NCBI GenBank assembly: GCA_963766005.1
Contig: CAVXYG010000008.1
Span: 372,001-436,000, forward strand
Source: CAVXYG01 sp963766005
Lineage (GTDB): Bacteria; Actinomycetota; Actinomycetes; S36-B12; GCA-2699445
Reading direction: 5' to 3'
DNA: 64,000 nt
Part shown: positions 27,895 through 42,488 of the stretch, piece by piece
Layout: each line of letters begins with the position of its first letter
How positions within the stretch are numbered: position 1 is the first letter of the stretch
Translations under genes and position numbers: made by a program
Notes under the pieces: model-generated
Seen by the model: only the letters and a program-made list of their open reading frames with translations
Told to the model about the DNA's origin: nothing
Database searches by the model: none

Positions 27895-28482
27895 GTGAGC
27901 GCTGAGGAGTTCCTGGGGCGGGTCTTCGACCACATCCCCGAGTTGAACCGTTCGGGTGGTTTCAGCCACCGGTCCTGGTCCTACGGCGGGCGCCCCACCA
28001 AAGAGGGCATCGGGCTGCTGCCGGTCGACATCGACATCGAGTCGATGGTGACCTGCATCCTCAATGTCGAGGAGTACCCGCGCAATGTCCGCTACGTGGA
28101 GTCCGTGGAGATCCTCGATCGCCGGGCCGACAACGACTTCACCTATGTCCAGCGACTGAGCCTGCCGATGCTGGGCGGGCTGCAGATGGCGCTGCGGCTC
28201 GTCGATCTCGGCGAGCGCGGCGGCTATCACGTGGTCGCCTGGCACCAGGACGACGAGGCGACCGACGCACTGGACAAGAAGCGGGGCGGCGCTCGGACCC
28301 AGTACAACCTCGGGGCCTGGCTGCTCAAGGAGCACGAGGTGATCTACGCCTTGGCCTCGGCGCCGCGGAAGGCCGATGTCGGTTCCTTGAAGTTCGCCGT
28401 CATGACGAAAGGTGCCGAAGCGACGGCCAGCGAGGTGCTGAAGTCCAACATCGAGGGCATGGTCGCCTGGAGCAAGCAGTAG
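27895..28482 (+). CDS. SRPBCC/START-like lipid- or ligand-binding protein
   Basis: 195 residues. The GTG at 27895 has GGAGGT 4 bases upstream, which excludes the longer upstream frame. ILNVEEYPRNVRYVESVEILDR is the characteristic helix-strand of the SRPBCC (START/polyketide-cyclase) fold, followed by alternating beta strands and a long C-terminal helix (TASEVLKSNIEGMVAWSKQ). These proteins bind hydrophobic ligands in a deep cavity. No signal peptide. Ligand unknown. Confidence 0.72.
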   Translation: MSAEEFLGRVFDHIPELNRSGGFSHRSWSYGGRPTKEGIGLLPVDIDIESMVTCILNVEEYPRNVRYVESVEILDRRADNDFTYVQRLSLPMLGGLQMALRLVDLGERGGYHVVAWHQDDEATDALDKKRGGARTQYNLGAWLLKEHEVIYALASAPRKADVGSLKFAVMTKGAEATASEVLKSNIEGMVAWSKQ

Positions 28483-28695
28483 CCCATCGGCCCATCTCGG
28501 GGGCCCTGCTGCCACCAGCCGCCCAGCCGCAAGCAGCCGCGGCTCGGATCGTGCGGTCAGGACCGCGGACTGCTACCCGTACGGCAGCCTTGGCGGGGGC
28601 ACGGCTGCTGCGGCACGTCAGGGCATCCGGCGGCCGGCGGGAGCGGGTGTTGCCCCCGCCGCGTGGCTGCCTCGACGAACCGCGGCAGGGCCGGT

Positions 28696-28721
28696 CGGGG
28701 TCTCTCGTTGCAGCGACCCCG
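28696..28721 (-). terminator. Hairpin between convergent SRPBCC and glgB genes
   Basis: CGGGGTC and GACCCCG arms with a 12-base loop, 14 bases past the glgB stop. The rest of the 253-base gap holds nothing I can name. Confidence 0.5.
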
Positions 28722-28735
28722 GGCGGCACTCCCGG

Positions 28736-30916
28736 TCAGCCGTCCCAGCGCAACCAGACCGAGGCCAGCGGAGGCAGCACCAGCGTGGCGGCCGAAGACA
28801 AGCCGTGCGCCCCCTCGCCCTCGGCTGTGACGCCGCCGAAGTTGCCAGCGCCGGAACCGCCGTAGGCCTCGGCGTCGGTGTTGAGGATCTCCGTCCAGGT
28901 CCCGGCCATGGGTAGCCCGAGCCGGTAGTGCTCCCGCACGATGGGCGAGAAGTTGATGGCCACGGCGATGACGGACCCGTCCTTGCCCCGACGCAGCCAG
29001 GAATACACGTTGCCGGTGGCGTCGTTGGCGTCGATCCACTCGAAGCCGGCCGGGTCGTGGTCCTGAGACCACATGGCCGAGTGCTCGCGGTAGATGCGGT
29101 TCATGTCGCGCAGGCACGCCTGGACCCCGCGGTGCTCCGGGTAGTCCAGCAGCCACCAGTCCAGCGACCGCGACTCCGACCACTCCGAGGATTGCGCGAA
29201 CTCGCTGCCCATGAACAGCAGCTGCTTGCCCGGATGCGCCCACATGTAGGCGAAATAGGCGCGGAGGTTGGCCAGCTGCTGCCAGCGGTCGCCGGGCATC
29301 TTCCCGACCAGCGAACCCTTCCCGTGCACGACCTCGTCGTGGCTGATGGGCAGCACGAATTGCTCGGTGTAGGCGTACATCATCGCGAAGGTCATCTCGT
29401 GGTGGTGGTACTGCCGGTGGATGGGCTCGTGGGCGATGTAGTCCAGCGAGTCGTGCATCCAGCCCATGTTCCACTTCAGTCCGAACCCCAGGCCGCCCAG
29501 GTGCGTGGGCCGGGTGACGCCGGACCAGGACGTGGATTCTTCGGCGATCGTGACGATCCCGGGCACGCGCTTGTAGACCGTGGCGTTCATCTCCTGCAGG
29601 AAGGACACCGCTTCGAGGTTTTCCCGTCCGCCGTAGATGTTCGGCGCCCACTGGCCCTCCTCGCGCGAGTAGTCGAGGTAGAGCATGGAGGCCACGGCGT
29701 CCACCCGCAGTCCGTCGACGTGGAATTCCTCCAGCCAGAACACGGCGTTGGCGACCAGGAAGTTGCGAACCTCGGAGCGGCCGAAGTCGAAGATGTAGGT
29801 GCCCCAGTCCATGTGCTCGCCGCGTCGTGGGTCGGCATGCTCGTACAGCGGCGTTCCGTCGAAGCGACCCAGCGCCCACTCGTCCTTGGGGAAGTGCGCC
29901 GGCACCCAGTCGACGATGACCCCGATGCCGGCCTGGTGCAGGCGGTCTACGAGGTAGCGGAACTCGTCCGGCGACCCGAACCGGGAGCTCGGGGCGTAGT
30001 ACGAGGTGACCTGGTATCCCCAAGAAGGCTCATAGGGGTGCTCGGCGACCGGCAGGAACTCCACGTGGGTGAAGTGGTTCTCGATCAGGTAGCCGGTGAG
30101 CTCATCGGCCAGCTGGGTGTAGAGCAGGCCCTTGCGCCAGGATCCCAGGTGCACTTCGTACACCGACATCGGGCCGTTGTGCGGATTGTGCTCGGCCCGA
30201 CGGGCGAGCCACTCGTCGTCGCTCCACTCGTAGCTGGATTCGAAGACGACCGATGAGGTCGCGGGCGGATGCTCGGTGGCGAAGGCCATCGGGTCCGCCT
30301 TCTCGCGCCACACCCCGTCCGCGCCGAGGATCTGGTACTTGTACTTCTGGCCCGAGCCCACGCCGGGAACGAACAGCTCCCACACGCCGGAGGAGCCCAG
30401 GGAGCGCATCGGCGCGTTGCTGCCGTCCCAGAAGTTGAAGTCCCCGACGACGCGGACGCCGCGGGCGCTCGGCGCCCAGACCGCGAAGGAGGTCCCTGAG
30501 ACCGGGCCCTGCGGGGTGTCGTAGCGCTGCAGATGTGCGCCGAGAACCTCCCAGAGCTGCTCGTGGCGGCCCTCGCCGATGAGGTGCAGGTCGACCTCGC
30601 CCATGGTCGGAAGGAACCGGTAGGGGTCGTCGGACTCCACGGGATCGCCGCCGTAGGCGACCAGGAGCCGGTAATCGGGCACCGTGGCCATCGGCAGCGC
30701 CCCGACCCAGATGCCGCGGTGCTCGTGCTGCAGGGGATGGACCTCGCCGCCGACCCTCACCGAGACCGAGGTCGCCAACGGGCGGAAGGCGCGAACGGTC
30801 ACGGCCCCCTGGTGCTGGTGCGGGCCCAGGAGGGCATGCGGATCGTGGTGCGCGCCATCGACGATGCGGTCGAGGTCGCTGGGATCGACGGGGAGCACCT
30901 TGGGGGTCTTGGCCAT
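28736..30916 (-). CDS. glgB: 1,4-alpha-glucan branching enzyme (GH13)
   Basis: 726 residues from the ATG at 30916; an upstream ATG at 30982 would add 22 residues but has no ribosome-binding site. N-terminal CBM48-type modules ([34 protein letters not shown]) precede the GH13 barrel with nucleophile Asp in [11 protein letters not shown], acid/base Glu in IAEESTSW and transition-state Asp in [10 protein letters not shown]. It forms alpha-1,6 branches in glycogen-like glucan in the cytoplasm. It lies downstream of glgE on the same strand, the order used in the GlgE pathway of mycobacteria. Confidence 0.95.
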   Translation of the reverse strand: MAKTPKVLPVDPSDLDRIVDGAHHDPHALLGPHQHQGAVTVRAFRPLATSVSVRVGGEVHPLQHEHRGIWVGALPMATVPDYRLLVAYGGDPVESDDPYRFLPTMGEVDLHLIGEGRHEQLWEVLGAHLQRYDTPQGPVSGTSFAVWAPSARGVRVVGDFNFWDGSNAPMRSLGSSGVWELFVPGVGSGQKYKYQILGADGVWREKADPMAFATEHPPATSSVVFESSYEWSDDEWLARRAEHNPHNGPMSVYEVHLGSWRKGLLYTQLADELTGYLIENHFTHVEFLPVAEHPYEPSWGYQVTSYYAPSSRFGSPDEFRYLVDRLHQAGIGVIVDWVPAHFPKDEWALGRFDGTPLYEHADPRRGEHMDWGTYIFDFGRSEVRNFLVANAVFWLEEFHVDGLRVDAVASMLYLDYSREEGQWAPNIYGGRENLEAVSFLQEMNATVYKRVPGIVTIAEESTSWSGVTRPTHLGGLGFGLKWNMGWMHDSLDYIAHEPIHRQYHHHEMTFAMMYAYTEQFVLPISHDEVVHGKGSLVGKMPGDRWQQLANLRAYFAYMWAHPGKQLLFMGSEFAQSSEWSESRSLDWWLLDYPEHRGVQACLRDMNRIYREHSAMWSQDHDPAGFEWIDANDATGNVYSWLRRGKDGSVIAVAINFSPIVREHYRLGLPMAGTWTEILNTDAEAYGGSGAGNFGGVTAEGEGAHGLSSAATLVLPPLASVWLRWDG

Positions 30917-31102
30917 AGTCACATCCTGTACCGGAGGCCTGCTGAATGCAGCGCTATCGGTGGGCTCGGCCGTCATCGCCATCGAATCGTCGGGCCGTCG
31001 AGGGCCTGCGGGCCCCTCGACGGCCTGTCGGGGCTCCTGCGCGCGAGCGGCCTGCGGGCGGAGTCTGGCGCGCCACGCGCCGGGCGCTGCGCGGGCCCGG
31101 CG

Positions 31103-33148
<2,046 letters not shown>

Positions 33149-33154
33149 GGCTTC

Positions 33155-33160
33155 AGGCTA
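33155..33160 (-). promoter_or_regulatory. -10 box of a leaderless glgE promoter
   Basis: TAGCCT on the minus strand, 6 bases before the GTG start. No clear -35. Confidence 0.5.
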
Positions 33161-33287
33161 GTGAGTCCGGTGCGGGAAGACGCGGCCATCTGGGATCGCT
33201 TCGCGGTCAACGGCCCTGTGCAATGGCGAAGCGGGGCAGCCTCTGCCGCCCCGCCCCGCTTCGATCCGGATCAGATCGGGCAGGAGG

Positions 33288-33779
33288 TCACGCAGCAGCG
33301 CGAGCCTCTTCCAGCCAAGGGTCGACCCGATCGCGGTTGTCCTCGATCCAGGCTGCGGCCTGGTCCTGGGTGTCCGGCTGCGTGTTCGCGCCGTTGTCGT
33401 ACTCGAGGTTCTGGGCCGCGATGTCCGCCACCGGGATCTCGACTGCCTCGAAGAGCGCCTTCGCCGCAGGATCGGCGTCGAGGAACTCCTTGTTCGCCAC
33501 CACGCGGATGCCCGCCGGAGCGATGCCCATCTCGCAGGGGTCCGCGGCGCACCGGCCCGGATCAAGCTCGGTGGCCGTGTCCGGGCCCTCGGGTGCCTCC
33601 GCTCCCAGGGAGAGCCAGACGACATCCTCGCCGGGCTTCAGTTGCGCCACGGTGCAGTTCGGCGTCCAGGTGTAGTACATCGCCGACTCTCCGCGGCCGA
33701 TGCGCGCCAGCACATCCTGGAACAGCACCGAGTACTCGCCCTGCTTGTGCGTCAGCTTGTCCTGCCAGTTGTTCAGCGC
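33288..33779 (-). pseudogene. Remnant of a glycine betaine/proline ABC-transporter substrate-binding protein (ProX/OpuAC)
   Basis: About 163 residues equivalent to the C-terminal half of an OpuAC-type binding protein: a region resembling LNNWQDKL, a GEYSVLFQDVLARIGRGESAMYYTWTP hinge-lobe stretch with the ligand-box WTP, then EFLDADPAAKALFEAV and IEDNRDRVDPWLEE to the stop. The N-terminal lobe, signal peptide and lipobox are missing. Only about 240 bases separate this fragment from the glgX stop and no ProX-like sequence is found there in other frames. No permease or ATPase gene is nearby. Probably the leftover of a deleted transporter operon between glgE and glgX. Confidence 0.75.
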
Positions 33780-34019
33780 AGAGTCGTGATGGTCGTGGGA
33801 ACCGCGCTCAGTACTTCGCCGATGACGACTCGCCGCTGTCCCGACCATAGACGCCCGCCCCTTCGCAGCGGCGCCCCGGTGCGGCGAAGCGGCGAGTCGC
33901 GGCCCCGCGGAGGGGCCTGGATCGTGCGGTTGCGCCGCGTTCGTAGCCCGTTCCCAGCAGGTGCGCGCAGCGACACTGCCTCTCGACTCTGCGCCGCCGG
34001 CCCGATGCCGTCTTCGGCC

Positions 34020-36185
<2,166 letters not shown>

Positions 36186-36350
36186 GGACCCTCCTCCGCA
36201 CGTGGGCAATGGGCCTACTGTAGTTGCGGACCGCGGCGAGACGCCGCCGCCGAGCATGCTCGGGGCCGCCCGTCCGCCCCGGCGCTTCCCCCGCGCCGGC
36301 ACCACCGTTACGCTCTGCGAAGCGGGCAAACCGGACACGGGAGGTGCGGG

Positions 36351-37130
36351 GTGGGGGACTTTGTGACCCTCGAGGTGGCGGACGGCGTGGGAACGATCAC
36401 GCTGCGCCGCCCGCCGATGAACGCGTTGAACCTGCAGATGCAACGGGAGTTCGCCGAGGCAGCAGGCGCAGCCGACGCAGACGACGCGGTCCGGGCCGTC
36501 ATCCTGTACGGCGGGCCCAAGGTGTTCGCTGCCGGCGCCGACGTCAAGGAGATGTCCGACTGGGATGCCGCGACCGCCGCGTCCGCCAGCAGGGACCTGC
36601 ATCGCGCTTTCGGCGCCGTGGCCGCCATCGGCAAGCCCACGATCGCCGCGATCACCGGCTACGCGCTGGGCGGCGGCCTGGAGCTCGCGCTGTGCTGCGA
36701 TCTGCGCATCGCCGGCGACAACGCCAAGGTCGGGCTCCCGGAGATCCTGCTCGGCATCATCCCCGGCGCCGGCGGCACGCAGCGGCTCACCCGCCTGATC
36801 GGGCCCGCCCGTGCCAAGGAACTCATCTTCAGCGGCCGCTTCGTCTCGGCCGAGGAAGCCCTCGCGATGGGGATCGTGAACCGGATCGTGGCGCCGGAGG
36901 ACGTGTACGCCGAGGCGCTCGCGCTGGCGAAATCACTGGCCAGGGGCGCGCCCTACGCGCAGCGGGCGGCCAAGCGGGCGATCGAGGCGGCGTTGGAGCG
37001 CGGGGTGGCCGCAGGGCTGGAGGCCGAGCGGGCCGAGTTCGCCGGGCTGTTCGCCACCGAGGACCAACAGATCGGGATGCGGTCGTTCCTAGCGAACGGC
37101 CCCGGGAAAGCGGAGTTCGTGGGCCGATGA
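36351..37130 (+). CDS. Enoyl-CoA hydratase (crotonase family)
   Basis: 259 residues. GTG at 36351 with GGAGGTG 4 bases upstream. Oxyanion-hole motif FAAGADVKEM and GYALGGGLELALCCDLRIA, with both catalytic glutamates retained (GGGLE and LPE 20 residues later, LPEILLGIIPGAGGTQR). It should hydrate trans-2-enoyl-CoA in beta-oxidation or the C4 cycle. It overlaps the methyltransferase start (ATGA), forming an operon with it and the acyltransferase. Confidence 0.92.
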   Translation: MGDFVTLEVADGVGTITLRRPPMNALNLQMQREFAEAAGAADADDAVRAVILYGGPKVFAAGADVKEMSDWDAATAASASRDLHRAFGAVAAIGKPTIAAITGYALGGGLELALCCDLRIAGDNAKVGLPEILLGIIPGAGGTQRLTRLIGPARAKELIFSGRFVSAEEALAMGIVNRIVAPEDVYAEALALAKSLARGAPYAQRAAKRAIEAALERGVAAGLEAERAEFAGLFATEDQQIGMRSFLANGPGKAEFVGR

Positions 37131-38062
37131 CACAGCCGACTGCAGCCGACATCGAGCGGGCCTGGGACGACCCGAAACTCGCCAATATCCTCTACCACGA
37201 CTGGGAGGCCGGCACCTACGACCAGAAGTGGAGCATCTCCTTCGACGAGCGCTGCATCAACTACGCCGTCGAGCGGTTCCGCCACGTCGCCGGCGAGGAG
37301 GGCTGGCCCTACCCGGAGGCGCTCGAGCTCGGGTGCGGCACCGGCTTCTTCCTGCTGAACCTGAGCCTCGGCGGGGTCATCGGCAGCGGCCACGTCACTG
37401 ACCTGTCCCAGGGCATGGTCGATGTCACGCTGCGCAACGCCGAGAACCTCGGGATCGACCTCGAGGGCCGCGTCGCCGACGCCGAGTCCATCCCCTACCC
37501 GGACGACTCCTTCGACCTGGTCGTCGGCCACGCCGTGCTCCACCACATCCCGGATGTCGAACTGGCCATGCGCGAAGTGCTGCGGGTGCTGAAGCCCGGC
37601 GGCCGGTTCGTGTTCGCGGGGGAGCCGACTGCGCAGGGCGACGTCGTGGCCCGGCGCCTGTCCCAGTGGACCTGGGCGGCCGCCAGCCGGCTCACCCAGC
37701 TGCCGCCGCTGCGGGACAAGTGGGCCCTGCCCCGGCAGGAGTTGGCCGAGTCCTCGCGGGCTGCCGCGCTGGAAGCCGTGGTCGATCTGCACACCTTCGA
37801 CCCCGACGCCTTGGCGCGGCTGTGCCTGCGGGCGGGCGCGATCGAGGTCACCACGGCGACCGATGAGCTGACCGCGTCGTGGTTCGGTTGGCCGGTACGC
37901 ACCTTCGAGGCGGCGGTCAACCCCGGGGCGCTGGGCTTTGGCTGGGCTCGATTCGCCTTCCATGGCTGGATGAAGCTGTCCTGGCTGGACGAGCACGTCC
38001 TCGACCACGTCGTTCCGGACCGGTACTTCTACAACGTGGGTGTCACCGGGGTGAAGCCCTAG
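37127..38062 (+). CDS. Class I SAM-dependent methyltransferase
   Basis: 311 residues, start overlapping the hydratase stop. SAM-binding motif I LELGCGTGFF, post-motif DLSQGM, VADAESIPYPDDSFDLVVGHAVLHHIPD and VLKPGGRFVFAGEP define a Rossmann methyltransferase. The C-terminal 110 residues (FGWPVRTFEAAVNPG, HVLDHVVPDRYFYNVGVTG) are a specific extension, probably the acceptor-binding lid. It lies 3 bases before the hexapeptide acyltransferase, suggesting both modify one product. Substrate not known. Confidence 0.83.
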   Translation: MTQPTAADIERAWDDPKLANILYHDWEAGTYDQKWSISFDERCINYAVERFRHVAGEEGWPYPEALELGCGTGFFLLNLSLGGVIGSGHVTDLSQGMVDVTLRNAENLGIDLEGRVADAESIPYPDDSFDLVVGHAVLHHIPDVELAMREVLRVLKPGGRFVFAGEPTAQGDVVARRLSQWTWAAASRLTQLPPLRDKWALPRQELAESSRAAALEAVVDLHTFDPDALARLCLRAGAIEVTTATDELTASWFGWPVRTFEAAVNPGALGFGWARFAFHGWMKLSWLDEHVLDHVVPDRYFYNVGVTGVKP

Positions 38063-38065
38063 CCC

Positions 38066-38776
38066 ATGTCGCGCCGTGACCCGCGCCAAGCGAGGTTCCT
38101 GACCGTGGACTCCCTGCGATGGGTGGTCCGGCACCGCGCCTGGACCTGGTGGTACCTGGTCCGCTACTGGCGGTTCTTCTGGTTCAAGGTGCGCAACCGG
38201 CACATCATCACGACCGGGTTCGTCTTCCTCGGCCGCAAGGTCGAGGTGTACGCCCGCAAGGGGTATGCCCAACTCATCCTCGGTCGTTGGGTGCACGTCG
38301 GAGACGAGAACCGGGTGCGTTGCCACGAGGGCGTGATGACGATCGGCGACAAGGTCGTGCTCGGTCGCGACAACACCTTCAACGGCTACCTCGACATCGA
38401 GGTCGGGTCCTCGACGATCATCGCCGACTGGGTCTATATCTGCGACTTCGACCACGTGACCTCCGACCTTGCCCTGCCGATCAAGGATCAAGGGATCGTG
38501 AAATCGCCGGTCCGAATCGGGCCGGACACCTGGATCGGGGTGAAGGCGACCGTGCTGCGCGGAGCCTTCGTGGGCCGAGGGACAGTCGTGGCCGCGCACG
38601 CGGTGGTGCGCGACGGCGTGTACCCGGACCTGGCCATCCTCGGCGGCACACCCGCCCGTGTCATCAAGGACCGCGCCGAGGTCTATGCCGAGCAGGCCGC
38701 CACGCGCGAGGCGCTGGCCGATATCGCGCGCAAGCACGAGCGGGCCGCCCGGCGGGCGCAGGCGCTGGAGGACTAG
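38066..38776 (+). CDS. Left-handed beta-helix (hexapeptide) acyltransferase, Rv3034c-like
   Basis: 236 residues. A hydrophobic N-terminal segment (WVVRHRAWTWWYLVRYW) precedes a hexapeptide-repeat fold: GRWVHVGDENRVRCHEG, TIGDKVVLGRDN, IADWVYICDFDHVTSD with the likely catalytic His, then RIGPDTWIGVKATVLRG and ILGGTPARVI. It closely resembles in style the mycobacterial acetyltransferase encoded beside the methylglucose-lipopolysaccharide genes (Rv3034c, from memory). It probably acylates a saccharide hydroxyl using acyl-CoA. Its position opposite the GH57/GT4 operon supports a role in the same polysaccharide. Confidence 0.82.
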   Translation: MSRRDPRQARFLTVDSLRWVVRHRAWTWWYLVRYWRFFWFKVRNRHIITTGFVFLGRKVEVYARKGYAQLILGRWVHVGDENRVRCHEGVMTIGDKVVLGRDNTFNGYLDIEVGSSTIIADWVYICDFDHVTSDLALPIKDQGIVKSPVRIGPDTWIGVKATVLRGAFVGRGTVVAAHAVVRDGVYPDLAILGGTPARVIKDRAEVYAEQAATREALADIARKHERAARRAQALED

Positions 38777-38863
38777 CGCCGCGGTGCGGTCCGAACCCGG
38801 CCCGAGGTCAACGCAGCGATCCCGGAGTCGGAGGTCGCTGCGTCGTGCCGGGGAGGCGACCGC

Positions 38864-40007
38864 CTATCGGTCGAGGCTCGGCACCTGGTCGTAGGCCGCG
38901 ACGGTGTCGGCGGCGATGCGGGGCCACGCGAAGCGCTCCGGCAGCGAGGCAGCTGCGGCCCGGCATCGGCGGGCAGCCGCCTCGGGCTCGTCCAACGTCG
39001 CCGCGACAGCCTCGGCCAGGCCCGCGATGTCGCCGGGGGTGAACATCGCAGCGGCAGTACCGTCCTGGCCGATCTCCGCCAACCCGCCAGTGTCCGCCAG
39101 CACCAGTGGGACGCCTGCAGCTGCGGCCTCCAGCGCCACGATGCCGAACGGCTCATAGCGACTCGGCACGACGACAGCATGAGCCCGGGCGAATTCCGCG
39201 GCGAGCTCCTCGTGCGTCAAGTGCCCGGCCAACTGCACCGAGCCCGCCACGCGCTTGTCGCGGATCCGCATCCGCAGGGCTTCCTCCTGCCCGCCCCGGC
39301 CGGCCATGACCAATCGGATCCGCGGGAAACGCCGACGCAGGCGGGGCATGGCGTCGATCAGGTCGAAGGTGCCCTTCTCCCACTCCAGGCGACCGGCGAA
39401 CACCAGGAGCGGTTCCGGGTCGGGGTTCCGCGCGGACGCTCCAGCGCTGCGCCATCACGCCGTTGGGGATCACCTGCGCCTCGACACCGAACTGCCGGCG
39501 CACATCCGCGGCCATGCTGGCCGAGCACGCGATGGTGCGCCGGGCCATGCCGGCCAGCCAGCCTTCGACCTCGTCCACCGAGACCGCCAGCGGCGAGGGC
39601 AGGTGCCCCTGGTGCCGGCCGCGCTCGGTGGAGTGGAACGTGGCGACGATCGGCAGGCCCAACCCATGAGCCCCGACTGCCGCGGCGTGGGCCGTCACCC
39701 AATCGTGGGCGTGCACGACGTCGGGTCGCGGCGCCCGCACCAGGGCCCCTGCCAGCGCGATGTTCAGCGACATCACCCAGGCCAGCAGCGTGTCCTCGGC
39801 GAAGGCCAGCGCAGGCGGCGTATGGCGGACGCGGATCACCCGGACGCCGTCGATCTGCGCATCGTCGGGCGCATCGGGGTGGGCCTGGGTGATGACCGTG
39901 ACGTCGTGGCCGGCGCAGGCCTGCGCAGCGGCGAGGTGGGCCACATGCGGGGCGATCCCGCCGTACACCAGCGGCGGGTACTCCCAGGCCAGGTGCAGGA
40001 TGCGCAT
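38864..40007 (-). CDS. GT4 alpha-glycosyltransferase, Rv3032-like, frameshifted
   Basis: Restored product about 380 residues. The N-terminal part (ILHLAWEYPPLVYGGIAPHVAHLA, HAHDWVTAHAAAVG, TFHSTERGRH) and the C-terminal part (VFAGRLEWEKGTFDL, PSRYEPFGIVALEAAAAG with the retaining-GT Glu-x7-Glu) lie in different frames that join at the G4 run 39422-39425, where one extra base is present. It is a GT4 enzyme using ADP- or UDP-glucose to extend alpha-1,4-glucan/methylglucan. It starts 3 bases after the GH57 gene stop, in the same order as M. tuberculosis Rv3030-Rv3032. Confidence 0.82.
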
Positions 40008-40010
40008 CGG

Positions 40011-41514
40011 TTACAGCAGTCCACGGGCATCGAGGTGGCCGAACGGCCCGTTGATACGGCGCTGTTGCGCGGCCTCGCGGAACGCCGGCACCGACTCCGA
40101 CCCGGACTCGGCGATGATCGAGGCCAGGCGATGGGTGTCGCTGTGGTGGAAGAAGTGGCGCCTGCGGGCGTAGTCGGCAGCGCTGTCCTTGGTGATCATG
40201 AATGCCCAGTCGCTGGCGAGGGCGAGCAGCAGGCTGCGCAGCAACTGATCTGCCGGAGCGCTGCGCGCACCCGTGGTCGGCATGTTGTCCAGGGCCTTCA
40301 CCACGACGCTCTGAGCGTGCCAGTTGTCCTCGACGATGCCGGCCACCGCCGGTCCGGTCCAGGTCTGGAACCGCTTGCCCGCGCCCCAGGACGCCTCGCG
40401 CGGCTGGATCGGTTCCCCCACCAGACCCGCCCGCCGGGCGCCGTCGAGCGTGGTGACGTGGACGCCCGCGCTCGGCAGCAGCCGCAGGACCAGCTCCAGC
40501 CACTGGGGGCCCTCGTGCCACCAGTGGCCGTACAGCTCGGTGTCGAAGGCGGCGACGACGAGGCCGGGCTCGCCGTCCCGCTCGGCGATGTCGGCCAGGC
40601 GCCGACGGACGTGGTCCACGAAGTCGGCCGCGTCGGCGCGGACCTGCGCTGCCGCGCGGTCCGGCTCGTAGGGCTGCTTTCGCCCCGCCGCGCGCGTCGG
40701 TGACGCGGAACTGCCGAAAGCCCCAGTCGTGGTCGAAGGTGTGGAAGTCCCGGTACCACGCGCTGCGCGGGTAGCCCCGGGTCGGGGACCACACGCGGTA
40801 GGACGCGTCGAGGTCGCGGGCGAACGCAACGACCTCGGTGCCGCCGATCGGATGCCCCACCGAGGTGCGCGCTCCGACGTCGTCGAAGGCGGGACCATCC
40901 ATCAGGAAGTGGCCGACGCCGGCCTGGTGGAAGGTTCGCTCGATGCCCGGGGCGTAGGCGCACTCCGGCGCCCAGATCCCGGCCGGCCGCGACCCGAGCC
41001 GCAGCGCGGTATCGGCCAGGCCGGCCCGCAGCCCGAACCGGAGCACGCGGTCGTCCAGCAGCGGGGAGAAGGCGTGGGTCGCGGGACCGCCGAGCAGTTC
41101 CACGGCGCCGCTGTCGACCAGGGGCCGCACGACCGCCGATCCGCCGCGCGACCAGCGCTCCTCGAAGCGCTGCAGGGCTGCCGCGGACTGCTCGTACTCC
41201 CGGTGCGCCAGCGGATTGCCGGTGCTCGCGACCTGCCCGTAGGCGCGGTTGGTCCACTCGCCGAGCCACGTGTGGTGGTTGGCCAGGCTGTACGGATCGT
41301 CGAGCTGTGCCGCCAGGATCGGCGTGATCCCGATCGTCAGGAGCTCGCGCCGCCCCTCGGCGGCCAGCCGGTGCAGCAGGTCGAAGACCTGGTCGTAGCA
41401 GGTGGACCATGCCTGGTGCAGCCACTCCTCGCCGACCGGCCACGCGCCGTGGTGGGACAGCCACGGCAGGTGCGTGTGCAGCACCAGGGCGAAACTGCCG
41501 ATCGGCCGGGTCAC
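40011..41514 (-). CDS. GH57 (DUF1957) alpha-glucan branching enzyme, Rv3031-like, frameshifted
   Basis: Restored product about 500 residues. GH57 motifs occur in order: HTHLPWL (motif 1), WAPECAYAPG with the catalytic Glu, FDTELYGHWWHEG with the catalytic Asp, and ASDWAFMITKD. The frame changes at the C4 run 40683-40686, where one base too many is present between VTDARGG and KQPYEPD. It forms branches in glucan or methylglucose polysaccharide. I place the start at the GTG at 41514, with 41520 as an alternative. It is the second gene of the methyltransferase-GH57-GT4 operon. Confidence 0.82.
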
Positions 41515-41551
41515 AAACACCCCATTTCGGGCGGACGGGTACCTGAGCAGT

Positions 41552-42296
41552 CTACGAGGCCACGGGAGCCCGGCCGACTCCGACGAGATCAAGGCTGGCG
41601 TCGATGTGCTGCGTGCCGATGTCGAAATCGGATACCGAGACCGACGCGACTCGACGCAGCAGCCGCTCGGGCCAGTGGTCGGCCAGCACCGCGCGGATCT
41701 GCTCGGCTACGAGGTCGTCGGGGATCCCGGGCCCATGGTGCACGCCGTGCATGACGATCGACTCGAACCCTGCCGCGGCGAGGACCGCCGAGACCTGGTC
41801 GGCGTCGAACTCCTCGACGTGAAAGGGGTTCGTCGGGCGCTCGCCGCGACCCAGACCGGGAGAGAAGGTCAGGCGGTTGGGCGTGGCCGCCACGATTGCG
41901 CCCCCGGGTCGCAGGATCCGGCGGCACTCGGGCCAGGAACCCCGGCAGGTTCCACAGGTGCTCGATCACCTGCATCGTGACCACGACGTCGACGCTGCCG
42001 CTGCGCAGCGGCAGCGCGTCGAGGTTGGCGCGCACGGTGCGCACCCCGTGGTAGCTGCTGGCGCTGTGGGCCGCCGCCGCGGCGTCGTACTCCAGCGCCA
42101 CGACGCAGCCTGCGCCGGCGCCGCGCAGCATCGCCGCGCCGTACCCCTCGCCGCTGCCGGCATCCACCACGACCGCGCCGGCCAGGTCCACATGCTCCAC
42201 GACCCAGGCGTAGGCCGCCTCGTGACGGCGGAACCAGTAGTTTTCCCGGTCCAGGCCGGGGACGGTCCGCTCGCCGGTCAGGATGAGGCCGCTCAC
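41552..42296 (-). CDS. Class I SAM-dependent methyltransferase, Rv3030-like, frameshifted
   Basis: Restored product about 247 residues: GTG at 42296 gives LTGERTVPGL and NYWFRRHEAAYAW, then motif I VVVDAGSGEGYG, VVTMQVIEHLWN and, after the shift, RRILRPGGAIVAATPNRLTFSPG and NPFHVEEFD. The shift is at the GGG run 41930-41932 (one extra base). First gene of the operon with the GH57 and GT4 genes, matching Rv3030-Rv3032; the mycobacterial homologue is tied to methylglucose lipopolysaccharide. A TACCGT box 6 bases before the start suggests a leaderless mRNA. Confidence 0.8.
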
Positions 42297-42302
42297 CCCA
42301 GC

Positions 42303-42308
42303 ACGGTA
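42303..42308 (-). promoter_or_regulatory. -10 box of a leaderless promoter for the methyltransferase-GH57-GT4 operon
   Basis: TACCGT on the minus strand, 6 bases before the GTG at 42296. Confidence 0.45.
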
Positions 42309-42488
42309 GCGCGCGGCGCGGCCGTGCCCCGACGCCCGGTGGGGCACGGCCGACCTCGCCGCGGTGCGGGCAACGGCCCGTGGAGCCGGGTTCGCGGCAG
42401 CGCCGCGCCGCGCGGGCGGCCGGCGCCCGCCGGGGCTCGATGTGGGTCCGCAGTGGCCCTCTTGCGCGCAGGAGGGCACACTCGGTCC

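Noticed and set aside
30917..30982. Longer glgB start adding 22 residues
   Set aside because: No ribosome-binding site and no family similarity in the extra residues; kept only as an alternative.
33288..33848. Intact small gene from the ATG at 33848
   Set aside because: The first 20-odd residues look like random translation, and the conserved part begins mid-domain. A truncated binding-protein remnant explains it better.
38864..42296. True pseudogenes for the GT4, GH57 and methyltransferase genes
   Set aside because: Each needs only one base restored in a 3-4 base homopolymer, motifs are intact on both sides, and gatB/etfA show the same defect.
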